Of a stretch of DNA of 64,000 nucleotides, positions 9,450-18,724 are shown one piece after another. Within the stretch, counting starts at the first letter, position 1. Each line of letters opens with the position of its first letter. This stretch comes from Anaerobacillus alkalilacustris (lineage in GTDB: Bacteria; Bacillota; Bacilli; Bacillales; Anaerobacillaceae). The stretch lies in assembly GCF_001866005.1 (NCBI RefSeq), contig NZ_MLQR01000043.1, forward strand, positions 83,636 through 147,635. The letters run 5' to 3'. The notes beneath the pieces were generated by a model. It saw only the letters and a list, made by a program, of their open reading frames with translations. It did not search any database and was not told where the DNA came from. The position numbers were made by a program, and so were the translations under genes.

Positions 9450-9817
9450 GTTCATCAATCCTTTCTAGATTATTATTAGACCTATCAAAAAAGTAGTTCA
9501 TTATTTTACATTTATATTTTAAAGTTCTATTCATTATATTCGTCGAAATGCTTTTCGAGTAACCTTTATTTAAAATAACTTAGCCTTTTTTGTGACGATA
9601 TTAGGTGGGATTATCAATATGGTTTGTCCTTTAGATCTGTAATTCTAAATCTACCTGGGAAGGTTCGTGTTTTTATATGGTAGTGAACTACTCACCACTT
9701 ATCCGACCTTACTGTCTGATTGAAGTGGGAGCTTCTTGGGAACTAGATACTTTTACTAGCTATCTATATTTACCAAGCTTTAAGGGTAGTCCCTACCCCT
9801 ATAGAAAAAATACCAAA

Positions 9818-10906
9818 TTACATGGCTAGTTTTAGCAAGTTGATACTTGCATTTATATCTCTGTCATGATGGGTTTTACATTCTGGACAAGTCCATTCAC
9901 GAAGATTTAGGTTTTTTACATCTTTGTTTTTGTAGCCACAGCAAGAACATAATTGGCTACTAGCATAATTCTTAGGTGCGATTATCAAGTCACGGCCTTT
10001 CCACGTTGCTTTATAGTCAAGATATTCTCTGAATTTAGACCAAGACACTTCGCTGATGGCTTTCGCTAACTTATGATTCTTTTGCATATTCTTCACTTTC
10101 AAGTTCTCAATCACAATAACTTGGTTTTCGTTTGTGATTTCGTTACTTATCTTGTGAAGAAAATCGTTACGTTGATTAACAATCTTTTCGTGAAGTTTGG
10201 CTACTTGTAGCCGAATCTTGTTTCGATTCTTAGAACCTTTCTTTTTCCGTGACAAAGAGCGTTGCAAAAAAGCTAATCTTTTTTCAGCTTTTCGGAACCA
10301 TTTAGGATTTTCATATTTTGTGCCATTAGACAATATGGCGAAGTCTTTCAAGCCCACATCAATACCCACTCTTGTGTCGATTTTAGGAAGTAGTTGTTCA
10401 TTTTCCTTAACAAGAACGGAAGCAAAATATTTGTTAGTTGGTGTTTGGGAAATGGTTACAGACTTAATCAAACCTTGGAATAATCTATGTTGCTTGATTC
10501 GTACCAGTGTTTTTAGTTTTGGTAGCTTGATATATCCATTCTCAATGTAGACTGTTCCTTTTTGGTTGTTCGTTGTGTAACTGCGATGATTGTCTTTTTT
10601 ACTTTTGAATTTTGGAAATCCAACAGATTTGTCACGAAAGAAATTAGTGTATGCTTTGTTTAGATTCATTTGGGCATTGGCTAAAGCAAGGCTATCTACT
10701 TCTTTCAGAAACGAAAATTCAGCTTTATATTGTGCAGGAGTAGGATATTTGATAGATTTATCAATTTTTTCTTGAGATTCCTTATAAGAATCAATTCTAT
10801 CAGAAAGCATTTTATTATACACAAAACGTACACATCCAAAAGTTTTTGCGAAAAATAGTTTCTGTTCTTCATTTGGATAAATACGATATTTATATGCTTT
10901 CACCAT
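9818..10906 (-). CDS. tnpB: TnpB RNA-guided nuclease of IS605 element
   Basis: 362 residues, with an N-terminal helix-turn-helix/wedge region and a C-terminal split RuvC nuclease. The catalytic residues appear intact: D183 in [11 protein letters not shown]267 in VIVIENLKV, and D350 in [10 protein letters not shown] zinc ribbon uses C320/C323 and C340/C343. TnpB proteins of this family are RNA-guided DNA endonucleases that favour retention of the element. The 9-base gap to tnpA upstream suggests one transcript. Length and active site suggest a working protein. Confidence 0.93.
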   Translation of the reverse strand: MVKAYKYRIYPNEEQKLFFAKTFGCVRFVYNKMLSDRIDSYKESQEKIDKSIKYPTPAQYKAEFSFLKEVDSLALANAQMNLNKAYTNFFRDKSVGFPKFKSKKDNHRSYTTNNQKGTVYIENGYIKLPKLKTLVRIKQHRLFQGLIKSVTISQTPTNKYFASVLVKENEQLLPKIDTRVGIDVGLKDFAILSNGTKYENPKWFRKAEKRLAFLQRSLSRKKKGSKNRNKIRLQVAKLHEKIVNQRNDFLHKISNEITNENQVIVIENLKVKNMQKNHKLAKAISEVSWSKFREYLDYKATWKGRDLIIAPKNYASSQLCSCCGYKNKDVKNLNLREWTCPECKTHHDRDINASINLLKLAM

Positions 10907-10915
10907 TCCCTACAC

Positions 10916-11314
10916 CTACTTTCTGCCCTGTTTTTCAATATATTGCTTGATTGTTTCTATGGAAGCACCGCCAGTTGTAATCAAGCAGAAACTTCTTGTC
11001 CAAAACATTTCTTTCCAAAGTTTATTGCGGATAATAGGGAAGTCACGTTTTATCAAGCGAGAACTTGCACTTTTGTACGCATTTAGAAACTTTGACAATT
11101 CACTATTAGGATGTGCCTTGAACATTACATGAACATGGTCTTTGTCGTGATTCCAGTCTTCAATCGTAATGTTATATGACAGTCCTATTCTCTCAAAAAT
11201 ATCCTTTGCATAATTTGATATTTCGTCATCAAACACTTGCCTACGGTATTTTACTACTAATACAAGATGATAATGCAAAAGAAAGACTGAGTGCTTATTG
11301 TTATCTAATTTCAT
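10916..11314 (-). CDS. tnpA: Y1 (HUH) transposase TnpA of IS200/IS605 family
   Basis: 132 residues from the ATG at 11314. The HUH motif is H60-V61-H62 (DHVHVMFKAHP) and the catalytic tyrosine is probably Y125 in IETIKQYIEKQ. It cuts and rejoins single-stranded DNA at the subterminal hairpins. An open frame extends to 11356, but family members begin MKLD...HSV..L.YHLVLVVKYR, matching the ATG at 11314, with AAAGG upstream. It appears full length and intact. Confidence 0.93.
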   Translation of the reverse strand: MKLDNNKHSVFLLHYHLVLVVKYRRQVFDDEISNYAKDIFERIGLSYNITIEDWNHDKDHVHVMFKAHPNSELSKFLNAYKSASSRLIKRDFPIIRNKLWKEMFWTRSFCLITTGGASIETIKQYIEKQGRK

Positions 11315-11429
11315 TGCGCTAACAACCTTTCTATATGTATAGACTGATTGTAGCATGATCTTTGGCTAACGCCAACCGAAAATTCATCTCCCACTTATCG
11401 TTGGGCTTCACCCTTCACACGATTGAAGT

Positions 11430-12177
11430 GAGAGAATTCTTTTCGGAAACCTTGTTAAAAAGTATTGGAGAAGTAGAAGGCGGAGCAGATACGGTTTTAG
11501 ATGTTTTTATTGAGTATATGGAGGAAGGTCTCTTAGTTTTTCCAACACATACCTGGTCGTATATTAATTCAGGAAACCCAACATACTATGTTGACGAATC
11601 ACCTTCTTGTGTTGGGGTATTGACAGATCTTTTTCGTAAACGTCCAGGAGTAAATCGTTCATGGCATCCAACTCACTCAGTAGCAGCTTTAGGGAAGGAT
11701 GCAGAAGCTTTTACAACAGGAGATGAAAAGTTTGACACACCATGCGCAAGAGGCTCAGTCTGGGGTAAATTATTGGACAGAAAAGCACAAATCATGCTTG
11801 TCGGAGTAGATTTGAAAAGAAATACGTTTATTCATGGTGTAGAGGAATGGTTAGATATTCCAGGTAGATTGACAGATACTCATGAACAACTATATACAGT
11901 ATTATCTGACGGTACAGAGATATTAGTTCCTTCTCGTAGACATAATGGAGTTTCTTCGTCATTGCATTTTTGGAAGGTGGAAGAAGTGTTAGTAAATTTA
12001 GGTGCATTATGCAAAGGTCAATTTGGGAATGCTGAAGTCCTTATTTGCGATACCGTTAAAATGACGGAAATACTTTTTGATATGCTAAATCTTAATCCAA
12101 AACTATTTTCTGATAATGAACCAATAACTGATCATTTTAAAGTTTTAATTGAAAATCGTTGGAAGGCTCGTATATAA
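11430..12177 (+). pseudogene. 5'-truncated AAC(3)-family aminoglycoside N-acetyltransferase
   Basis: From about 11440 the frame encodes an antibiotic N-acetyltransferase of the AAC(3)/YokD family: KSIGEVEGGADTVLD, FPTHTWSY and the HPTHSVAALG motif carrying the family's catalytic histidine region, then GSVWGKLL and VGVDLKRNTF. The usual first ~35-40 residues (the LxxLGxxxGMxLLVHSS segment) are absent. Instead the frame runs backwards into the left end of the IS605 element, where an in-frame start at 11362 exists but is not native. The missing 5' part is not on the other side of the IS (9560-9660), so more than a simple insertion occurred. Probably non-functional. Confidence 0.75.
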
Positions 12178-12338
12178 ACTGTGGAGGGTTTTGTTTGAAC
12201 AAATGCAAAAAAATTGTATATTTACATACGTTTTTCGTTCCTCTGAATATGTTCATGACTGCCTATTATGCTTTTTCGATATCGTTTTTACATGTTTGAT
12301 CATTAAATGGCTGCTTGTGGTTGAAATTAGAGTTTCGA

Positions 12339-12417
12339 GGTCACAAAAGAGTTCGAAACATGCCCGATCTCATTGTTAGAAGAGGGGACCGGTCACGAAA
12401 GGGTTCGAAACGTACCC
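12339..12417. repeat. Two imperfect 27-bp direct repeats; rest of gap featureless
   Basis: GGTCAC-N7-TTCGAAAC-N-TNCCC-like units lie at 12339-12365 and 12391-12417, 52 bp apart, differing at a few positions. The core TTCGAA is palindromic. They lie between the AAC(3) remnant and the NERD remnant. The remaining 12178-12508 sequence shows no credible gene. Confidence 0.5.
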
Positions 12418-12508
12418 AAAAAGCGGTGTATCAGAGTGGATACTGACCCAAACACTGGAACGACGGTAACAGTGTAAAAGTTTCAAAAGTTACCAGTAAT
12501 TAGTGTTG

Positions 12509-13392
12509 CTAAATATAATACGAGCTCTTCCCCTGAAAAACCACTTTATATTTTTTCATTAATACCCTCCGTATCGTCTTCTTTGACTTTATTATTCTAC
12601 ACCAGTCAAAAATGGAGGTAGTTGTTATTTTTTTGTCTGAGAATAGGAGCTTGAACTCCTTTATACTAAGTATAATGCCAGAATCAACATTCTCTATGTA
12701 ACCACACTCATTACATACTAGGGTTTTACCATTACATTCAATCAGAAATGAATTGCATTGAACACATGTAATACCTTTTTTTAATTCATCATAGTTATAA
12801 TCAGGAATTCGTTTTTAGGGGGATTCGTTTAAGTGAATAGAAAGCAGTTTTCCGCATGATTGGAGTGATTTACTATCATTTTCGATGTGTTTAGATTTAA
12901 CTTATTAAAAAAACGATTTAGTTGGGTTGGAAAGATAATTGGTTCATCGATGGGGGCTTGATATAAGTGAAACTCGGGGTTAACAAATACTACGTAGGCT
13001 TCAACTGAAAGGTTTATTCTAAGGTCTTCGAGTAACCTACGTAATTGAGTTTCTGTTCGTTTTAATTGAAGTAAAGGGTTCTTAATTTCACTTTTGGGCA
13101 TCGAATACCAACGGTCAGATTCGATATAATAATTACCTTCATAATTTTTCACTGGAGAAATTATCAAGCTATCAATTTGGATGTTAGTATTATTAATTAA
13201 AAAGTTCAAATCATTTAAGACGAGCCAATCATAAGGTAATTTCTCCAATGACTGATCAAATATTTGTTCACCTTTAAAGCCTTTAACAAGGAGATTATAA
13301 TAATTCCTTTCGTTTATTGTTAAATTTTTTCTTGCATTTAGAAATTTAAGTATTGTTAATTCTCGTGATTCGTGCCGAGGTTTCATAACCAT
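12509..13392 (-). pseudogene. NERD-domain protein, broken by a frameshift and a stop
   Basis: The first part (start at 13392, GGAG 8 bases upstream) encodes a NERD domain, a nuclease-related fold: KGFKGEQIFDQSLEKL, LNDLNFLINNTNIQIDSLI and EIKNPLLQLKRTETQLRRLL. The frame stops at 12829. The C-terminal zinc-finger domain typical of Bacillus NERD proteins continues in another frame from about 12850 to the TAG at 12509-12511: KLLSIHLNESP, then DYNYDELKKGITCVQC, LVCNECGYIENVD and KKYKVVFQGKSSYYI. Restoring it needs one added A in the AAAA run at about 12850 and reversal of an in-frame TAA near 12818. Two lesions make this a pseudogene rather than a sequencing slip. Confidence 0.85.
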
Positions 13393-13673
13393 TGACCACA
13401 CTCCTTTTTTATATAGTAAAAAATATTTCTGATTTTTACAAGGGTAGCGTAGAAGATTTTTTTTGGTCATAAATAAAAAGATATTAAGACTATGTTCATA
13501 TCAATTTTCACATTCTAAAGTGCTGCATATTACTGAAATAACAAGATCGATTACGTTAATTTCTTAAAGGTTGATAAACACATAGGAGTTAGAAAATTAT
13601 TATCAAATTGACTCTAACTTAATTAAAAAATATAATTGAAATATTATCTTATTAAAAATGCGGGGGGAAACTT

Positions 13674-14561
13674 GTGAAAGAAGTAATTAATAATGCTACA
13701 GAATCAAAGAATAAAAATATAGGAAGATTGTTAATATCATGTGTCGATCGACCAGGGATCGTATCATGTGTTTCAAATTTTTTATTTGAAAAGGGTGCAA
13801 ATATTGTCACTTCCGACCAACATACTACAGATCCACAAGAAGGACAATTTTTTATGAGGGTTGTTTTTCATTTATCTGATTTAAAAAATAATTTAGATAA
13901 CCTGAAACAAGATTTCTTACATATTGCTAGGGATTATGATATGCAATTTGAGATGTATTTAGCTGAAGTGAAAAAGAAAGTCGCAATCTTTGTTTCAAAA
14001 GAAGACCATTGTCTTCGGGAGCTTTTGTGGCAATCTAATACACTAGACATGGATGTGAAACTTGTTATTAGTAATCATAACGACTCTAAGGAGTTAGTAG
14101 AGTCCTACAACATTCCGTTTTACCATTTGCCAGTAGCTAAAGATAAAAAGAATGAAATTGAAGCGAAACAATTAGAAATTTTGAAAGAAAATGATATAGA
14201 TTTAATTATATTAGCTAGATATATGCAAATTTTGACTCCGAATTTCATTTCACATCACCCTGATAGAATTATCAATATTCATCATTCGTTTTTACCTGCG
14301 TTTATTGGGGCTAACCCTTACCAAAGCGCTTACGAAAGAGGGGTTAAAATAATCGGTGCAACAGCTCATTATGTGACTAATGATTTAGACGAAGGTCCAA
14401 TTATAGAACAAGATGTAGAAAGAGTTTATCACAGCGATCATGCTAAAGAGTTGAAGAGAATTGGAAGTCATATAGAACGTATTGTTCTAGCAAGGGCAGT
14501 TTCATGGCACTTAGATGATAAAATCCTTACTTTTAACAATAAAACAATTGTATTTAGGTAA
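13674..14561 (+). CDS. purU: Formyltetrahydrofolate deformylase PurU
   Basis: 295 residues: an N-terminal ACT domain (about 16-95, beginning RLLISCVDRPGIVSCVSNFL) and a formyltransferase-fold catalytic domain (about 100-290) with INIHHSFLPAF (H203/H204), GATAHYVT and LDEGPIIEQD, the family's active-site set. It hydrolyses 10-formyl-THF to formate and THF, balancing the one-carbon pool for purine synthesis. The start is a GTG at 13674 preceded by a G-rich box. It is monocistronic, with a strong terminator directly after the stop. Confidence 0.93.
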   Translation: MKEVINNATESKNKNIGRLLISCVDRPGIVSCVSNFLFEKGANIVTSDQHTTDPQEGQFFMRVVFHLSDLKNNLDNLKQDFLHIARDYDMQFEMYLAEVKKKVAIFVSKEDHCLRELLWQSNTLDMDVKLVISNHNDSKELVESYNIPFYHLPVAKDKKNEIEAKQLEILKENDIDLIILARYMQILTPNFISHHPDRIINIHHSFLPAFIGANPYQSAYERGVKIIGATAHYVTNDLDEGPIIEQDVERVYHSDHAKELKRIGSHIERIVLARAVSWHLDDKILTFNNKTIVFR

Positions 14562-14602
14562 AAATAGGCAAGCAGTGTTTAACACTGTTTGCCTATTTTT
14601 TC
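14562..14602 (+). terminator. purU terminator; rest of the gap to 14901 featureless
   Basis: Near-perfect stem AAATAGGCAAGCAGTG / CACTGTTTGCCTATTT followed by Ts, starting at the purU stop codon. The 300 bases beyond are AT-rich and presumably hold the promoter of the DUF421 gene; nothing else was recognised. Confidence 0.9.
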
Positions 14603-14901
14603 GTTTTAATCATTAATGTTGCCTGTCTGAAAGACTACTTCTGATTAACAGTTGACGCTACTTTTTCTTACTTAACTTAGTTAAGCTATGTAGTTTTGTT
14701 TTTAGGTATCAAACCTTAATCGTTTTCACAGCCTTAAATATAAACTTGTACACCTTCCATGTAAATACAGGTTTGAGTATGCCAACGCGAAATTGAAGTT
14801 GTGTTAATTTCACGAAATAGAAATATATTCCACGAATGTTAAGTGAAGGATTTAACGGAAAATAATAAAGAATTATATATCCAAATTAGAAGGGGTTTTA
14901 T

Positions 14902-15627
14902 ATGGAGCTATTAAAGGAATTAGGAATACTTGTATTGAGAATAATAACAATTTACCCTTTATTATTATTTATGACAATGATGATGGGAAAGAGATCAATT
15001 GCTCAATTACCAGTCTTTGATTTTTTGGTCATACTAACATTAGGATCTGTTGTGGGGGCTGACCTTGCAGACCCCGATATAAGTCACATACACACTGGTG
15101 TTGCCGTGGTTATTATCGGATTGTTCCAGATCATTGTCGCAAAATGCAAAATAACGAATCGTCACTTTGGGAAATTAATCACCTTTGAACCTACTACAGT
15201 TATTTATCAAGGAAAGTTTCTTGTGGATAACATTCGCCAAATTCGGTATTCAATAGATAACATCTTACTTATGTTAAGAGAAAATAATATTTTTGATGTC
15301 AGTGATGTAGATCTAGGTATCATAGAGGCTAACGGAAAATTAACCGTCCATAAAAAAAATTCTAAAGCGCCTGTTACCATCGAGGATTTGAAGGTTATTA
15401 AAGCGTCTCCTGGAATTGCCTATCCAGTAATTATAGAGGGACAAATATATAAAGATGTTTTAACAAAGTTAAATGTGACAGAAACTTGGTTAATTAACGA
15501 ATTAAATAAGTTAAATATCAAAGACTTAGATTCAATTTTTTACGCATCTTTAACAAGTAATCACCAGTTACACGTTTCCTTAACAGAAGATGCGAAAATA
15601 GTAAATCACCCTCTCATTATTAATTAA
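14902..15627 (+). CDS. DUF421 (YetF/YrbG-type) membrane protein
   Basis: 241 residues. Three N-terminal membrane segments (about 7-25, 38-55 and 62-80) carry the family motif MGKRSIAQLPVFDFLVILTLGS. A cytoplasmic DUF421 domain follows (KPTTVIYQGK-like stretch, NNIFDVSDVDLGIIEANG, then LTVHKKNSKAPVT). Related Bacillus proteins are spore-membrane or germination-linked, but the biochemical function is unknown. AGAAGGGG precedes the ATG. It stands alone. Confidence 0.85.
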   Translation: MELLKELGILVLRIITIYPLLLFMTMMMGKRSIAQLPVFDFLVILTLGSVVGADLADPDISHIHTGVAVVIIGLFQIIVAKCKITNRHFGKLITFEPTTVIYQGKFLVDNIRQIRYSIDNILLMLRENNIFDVSDVDLGIIEANGKLTVHKKNSKAPVTIEDLKVIKASPGIAYPVIIEGQIYKDVLTKLNVTETWLINELNKLNIKDLDSIFYASLTSNHQLHVSLTEDAKIVNHPLIIN

Positions 15628-15937
15628 GAAAATGACATGTATTTAACAAAACGGAAAATGGCTTTTGCCTAGTCGTTATTGTGATATGATTTTAATTGGA
15701 AAACATAGCGTAAAAAAGAAAAGAGTTGGTTTGTATTGAAAGCCAAGAAGTTAGTCCGAATGTCTAAAGTCTTATCTACTGCGCGTTTGTAATTTTCATA
15801 CAAATTTACTGGTATAAACTTCTAAAAAAAAGAAACGGAGTAGGAAGAATCTTAGGGAAAGATTGGTGGGAAATTCCGAATAACACTTTTGGGATTAGAA
15901 GGTTTACTTATTAAAAATGAAATAGTGAAAGTGTAAA

Positions 15938-16073
15938 TGAACTCGTTTCAGCAAGCTGAAACCTCGGAAAATCAGGTGGAGAGTTCACTCCACCTGGTTG
16001 GAAAATCCCACCTACGCTACGCTTAGAGGTGGGGGATGAGGGAAAAGCCACACTCATTGAAGTTCAGCTTTAT
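15938..16073 (-). repeat. Three-hairpin palindromic repeat, copy C (diverged)
   Basis: Same architecture as copies A and B in B's orientation: stems GTTTCAGC/GCTGAAAC (15945-15962), CAGGTGGAG/CTCCACCTG (15973-15996) and CCCACCT/AGGTGGG (16007-16033), followed by TTGAAGTTCAGCTTT, which also follows copy B. In the first stem both arms differ from copy A in a compensating way (TTCTAGC/GCTAGAA versus TTTCAGC/GCTGAAA). The upstream part of this gap (15628-15937) contains no gene that can be supported. Confidence 0.8.
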
Positions 16074-16090
16074 GAAATTTACTCATTCAG

Positions 16091-16282
16091 TTAATAAATC
16101 GTTTTATCAAATTGATTTTCAAGCCATTCCAGAAATTGATCGACATCTTGAAAAGTGATAGGATCTTCAGAGTAGTTTTCGTCAAATGCTTGCAATTTCC
16201 CTTCCTCAATTGAAAATTCCCATCCAAGAGCTGTAGCATCTTGAGTTAATAATACGAACTGTTTCATTTGGTCATAATTCAT
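16091..16282 (-). CDS. Small acidic hypothetical protein
   Basis: 63 residues (start MNYDQMKQFVLLTQDATALG), acidic, no membrane segment, Trp/Phe-rich C-terminal half (FLEWLENQF). A GGAGGGAAC box lies just before the ATG, which supports real translation. I do not recognise the family. Its stop lies right beside palindromic copy C, and upstream is a ~400-bp gap shared with the divergent SRPBCC gene. Confidence 0.6.
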   Translation of the reverse strand: MNYDQMKQFVLLTQDATALGWEFSIEEGKLQAFDENYSEDPITFQDVDQFLEWLENQFDKTIY

Positions 16283-16606
16283 CTAGTTCCCTCCAAATTT
16301 TTTTGATTCACTGTTAATTTTTGAAATATATCGGGTCATTATTCATGTACAAATAAGTTGTTGAAAGTGCGTCCCATTTCAAGTGGTACTATTTTCTGAA
16401 GTTAACTCTATTTGGTAGATTGTGTGACAAGGTTTTTGTCGGTTGGAAAGTATATATATATTTTAGGAATAACAAAATTGTTGTAAAATGAACCTAGGGA
16501 AAAATCTAAGTTAATGCTTTAAATTTTCATGAAACTAAAAATCAAAATTTTTACTGGACTAATATCTTAGTCTAGGTAATTGGTGCGTTTTCAACTAGTT
16601 ATAGTT

Positions 16607-16634
16607 TTGAGAAATTATCTATCTTAGATACAAT
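16607..16634 (+). promoter_or_regulatory. Probable sigma-A promoter of the SRPBCC gene
   Basis: TTGAGA (16607-16612), 16-base spacer, TACAAT (16629-16634), ending 43 bases before the ATG at 16678. The rest of the 16283-16677 gap shows nothing recognisable. Confidence 0.55.
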
Positions 16635-16677
16635 AGAAATAGCATACAGTTACTAAATATGATTAGGAGGAAAAAAG

Positions 16678-17115
16678 ATGGCGGATCAACTATTTGTTCA
16701 AGACGAAATTATCATCGAGGCTACTCCGGCTAGGGTGTGGGAAATTCTTACCAAACCGAAATATGTCGCACAATGGGATGATCTACCTGAGAACTATCCT
16801 AATGAAGATATGAAAGTTGGAAGCAAGGTAGTATGGGATCTCCCAGATGGTAGTCAGTCGATTACAACAATTATTAAAGCTGATGAAAGGAAACGATTAA
16901 AAATCGCATTATACTGTTCCTTTTGGGAAGTTAAACCAAATTATGGAGATTTGGCTTATTTATACGAATTAGAAGACAAAAAAGGGAGCACTCTCCTTAA
17001 AATTAGTATTGGAGACTTTTCACTGATTAATGACGGGCAAAAATTTTATGGTGCATCCGTAGATTTTGCGTTAGAAGCCAAAATAGCTATTAAAAATTTA
17101 GCTGAAATGCAATAA
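16678..17115 (+). CDS. SRPBCC/AHSA1-like domain protein
   Basis: 145 residues of START/Bet v1-like fold: opening IIIEATPARVWEILTKPKYVAQWDD and a mid GSKVVWDLPDG segment typical of activator-of-Hsp90-like (AHSA1/SRPBCC) proteins, which bind small hydrophobic ligands. The true ligand is unknown. AGGAGG at 16666-16671 precedes the ATG. Monocistronic, with a terminator at 17169-17210. A second, unrelated-looking SRPBCC gene is at 23167. Confidence 0.8.
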   Translation: MADQLFVQDEIIIEATPARVWEILTKPKYVAQWDDLPENYPNEDMKVGSKVVWDLPDGSQSITTIIKADERKRLKIALYCSFWEVKPNYGDLAYLYELEDKKGSTLLKISIGDFSLINDGQKFYGASVDFALEAKIAIKNLAEMQ

Positions 17116-17168
17116 AACATAAATTACTTAAATGCAATTAGTTGGGAATATTACTAACGAGGACTGAA

Positions 17169-17210
17169 TGAAAAACACCGAAATTTCATAACATTTCGGT
17201 GTTTTTCATT
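17169..17210 (+). terminator. Terminator after the SRPBCC gene
   Basis: AAAAACACCGAAAT / ATTTCGGTGTTTTT perfect stem with an 8-base loop, followed by T-rich sequence. Confidence 0.9.
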
Positions 17211-17283
17211 TGTGAAAGTCGTTTATTAGTCAAAAATACTTTATGACCAAAATATTTTTACTATTCTGAAAAAGTAAATAGTC

Positions 17284-17311
17284 TTGCAATTTCGCAAATT
17301 GTGTATACAAT
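17284..17311 (+). promoter_or_regulatory. Probable sigma-A promoter of the DAACS symporter
   Basis: TTGCAA (17284-17289), 16-base spacer, TACAAT (17306-17311), 50 bases before the start codon at 17362. Confidence 0.6.
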
Positions 17312-17361
17312 AGAAGTACAAATGTGTTTTTATAGTGAACATCATCAAGAGGAGGAAGTCA

Positions 17362-18519
17362 ATGAAACTCGTAGTAAAATTGTTAGTAGGGATTGTATTA
17401 GGTATTATTTTAGGTCTTTTATCGCCTGAATTTGTAGTTCGACTTTTCGTAACAGTAAAGGGGATTTTTGGAAGTTTTATTGGATTTATCATTCCATTTA
17501 TTATTTTATTCTTTATTGCGAGTGGTGTAGCGGGCTTAGGGAAAAAATCAGGGAGGTTAGTAGGGAAAACTGTTGGTCTTGCTTATTTATCAACATTAAT
17601 AGCAGGTTTGCTAGCATTCTTTGTAGCGATTATTTTTATTCCTTTCATCTCCGCAGGGCAAGCAGCTATAGCTGAAGGATCGTCCTTTGAGCCGTTTATT
17701 AAGTTAGAAATTACGCCGTTAATGGGTGTGATTACTGCTCTAGTAACTGCATTTTTATTTGGAATAGGTATGGCAAAAACTAATAGTAAGATATTAAAAG
17801 TTGGTTTTGATGAAGGTAAAAACATTATTGATCTTGTTATTTCAAAAATTATCATCCCGTTTTTACCGTTTTATATCGCTAGTATTTTTGCTGAACTTGC
17901 AGCCGTAGGAACTGTATTTGACACGTTAAAAGTTTTTGGCGTTGTTCTTGTTCTTGCTATCGTTACGCATTGGGTTTGGTTATTTATTCAGTATGCTGTT
18001 GCAGGAGCGGTTAGTCGCAAAAATCCTTTCTCGCTAATAAAAAATATGTTACCAGCTTATTTTACAGCTATTGGAACGATGAGTAGTGCAGCGACAATTC
18101 CAGTTACGCTTCGTTCGGTTAAAAGGAACAAAGTTAAAAACGAAGTAGCTGATTTCGGAGTGCCACTTTGCGCAACAATACATTTATCGGGAAGTGTTAT
18201 CACAATTGTCCTTTGTGCAGTTGCGGTTATGATGCTTACTCCAGATTTAGCAGAACCTTCATTTGGTGCGATGCTACCAGTAATCTTCATGCTAGGTATC
18301 ATTATGATAGCTGCTCCTGGTGTACCAGGTGGTGCGATTATGGCGGCTTTGGGAGTTTTGACTACAATGTTAGGTTTTGGTGAAGCGGCAATTGGCTTAA
18401 TGATCGCTCTGTATATGGCACAAGACAGCTTTGGCACAGCAACGAATGTTACTGGGGATGGAGCAATCAATGTTATTATTGATAAAACTAGTAATATTGA
18501 TGCGGTTGATGCTAACTAA
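17362..18519 (+). CDS. Dicarboxylate/amino acid:cation symporter (DAACS family)
   Basis: 385 residues from the ATG at 17362, chosen because GAGGAGG at 17350-17356 lies 5-6 bases upstream; an open frame extends to 17335. At least eight hydrophobic segments. Family signatures: the serine-rich hairpin motif MSSAATIPVT, APGVPGGAIMA in the second hairpin, and QDSFGTATNVTGDG (cation and substrate site of TM8). Members import glutamate, aspartate, C4-dicarboxylates or serine/threonine with Na+ or H+; the substrate cannot be read from sequence alone. Monocistronic. Confidence 0.9.
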   Translation: MKLVVKLLVGIVLGIILGLLSPEFVVRLFVTVKGIFGSFIGFIIPFIILFFIASGVAGLGKKSGRLVGKTVGLAYLSTLIAGLLAFFVAIIFIPFISAGQAAIAEGSSFEPFIKLEITPLMGVITALVTAFLFGIGMAKTNSKILKVGFDEGKNIIDLVISKIIIPFLPFYIASIFAELAAVGTVFDTLKVFGVVLVLAIVTHWVWLFIQYAVAGAVSRKNPFSLIKNMLPAYFTAIGTMSSAATIPVTLRSVKRNKVKNEVADFGVPLCATIHLSGSVITIVLCAVAVMMLTPDLAEPSFGAMLPVIFMLGIIMIAAPGVPGGAIMAALGVLTTMLGFGEAAIGLMIALYMAQDSFGTATNVTGDGAINVIIDKTSNIDAVDAN

Positions 18520-18536
18520 TATTTGAATGATTTGTG

Positions 18537-18590
18537 ACAAACACCTTGAATGTCCGTATGTAGTGGGCAATCGGGGTGTTTGTTTATTTA
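18537..18590 (+). terminator. Terminator after the DAACS symporter
   Basis: ACAAACACC pairs with GGTGTTTGT around a ~28-base loop, followed by T-rich sequence. Confidence 0.75.
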
Positions 18591-18724
18591 GAAGTCCTTT
18601 CTTGGATAATAAATCAATAACAGATTATAAGTGATTTATGCTAAAATATAGTTAAGCTGCTTTTGTAGATTTAAAAGATTTTATTTTTGTAATGTATATT
18701 TACGTATTGTTGTCGGAGGAGCAA

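Larger units (their letters stand above)
9660..11440 (-). mobile_element. IS200/IS605-family insertion sequence (tnpA + tnpB)
   Basis: Two genes read leftward: a Y1 HUH transposase then TnpB. Both ends carry an imperfect subterminal palindrome with arms CTCCCACTT / AAGTGG(G/T)GAG: the right end around 9680-9735 and the left end around 11380-11435. This is the expected layout for single-strand peel-and-paste elements, which lack terminal inverted repeats and make no target duplication. Exact cleavage points cannot be fixed by eye. The 3' end of tnpB together with the right end is where a guide (omega/re) RNA is expected in this family (inference). The left end abuts a truncated AAC(3) gene. 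Confidence 0.85.

Noticed and set aside
12149..12379. 76-codon open frame starting inside the AAC(3) remnant
   Set aside because: It overlaps the end of the acetyltransferase frame, has no Shine-Dalgarno, an implausible composition, and ends inside the direct-repeat region; treated as chance.
18168..18383. Second frame with many Cys residues inside the symporter gene
   Set aside because: Overlaps the middle of a well-conserved DAACS coding region in another frame; shadow.
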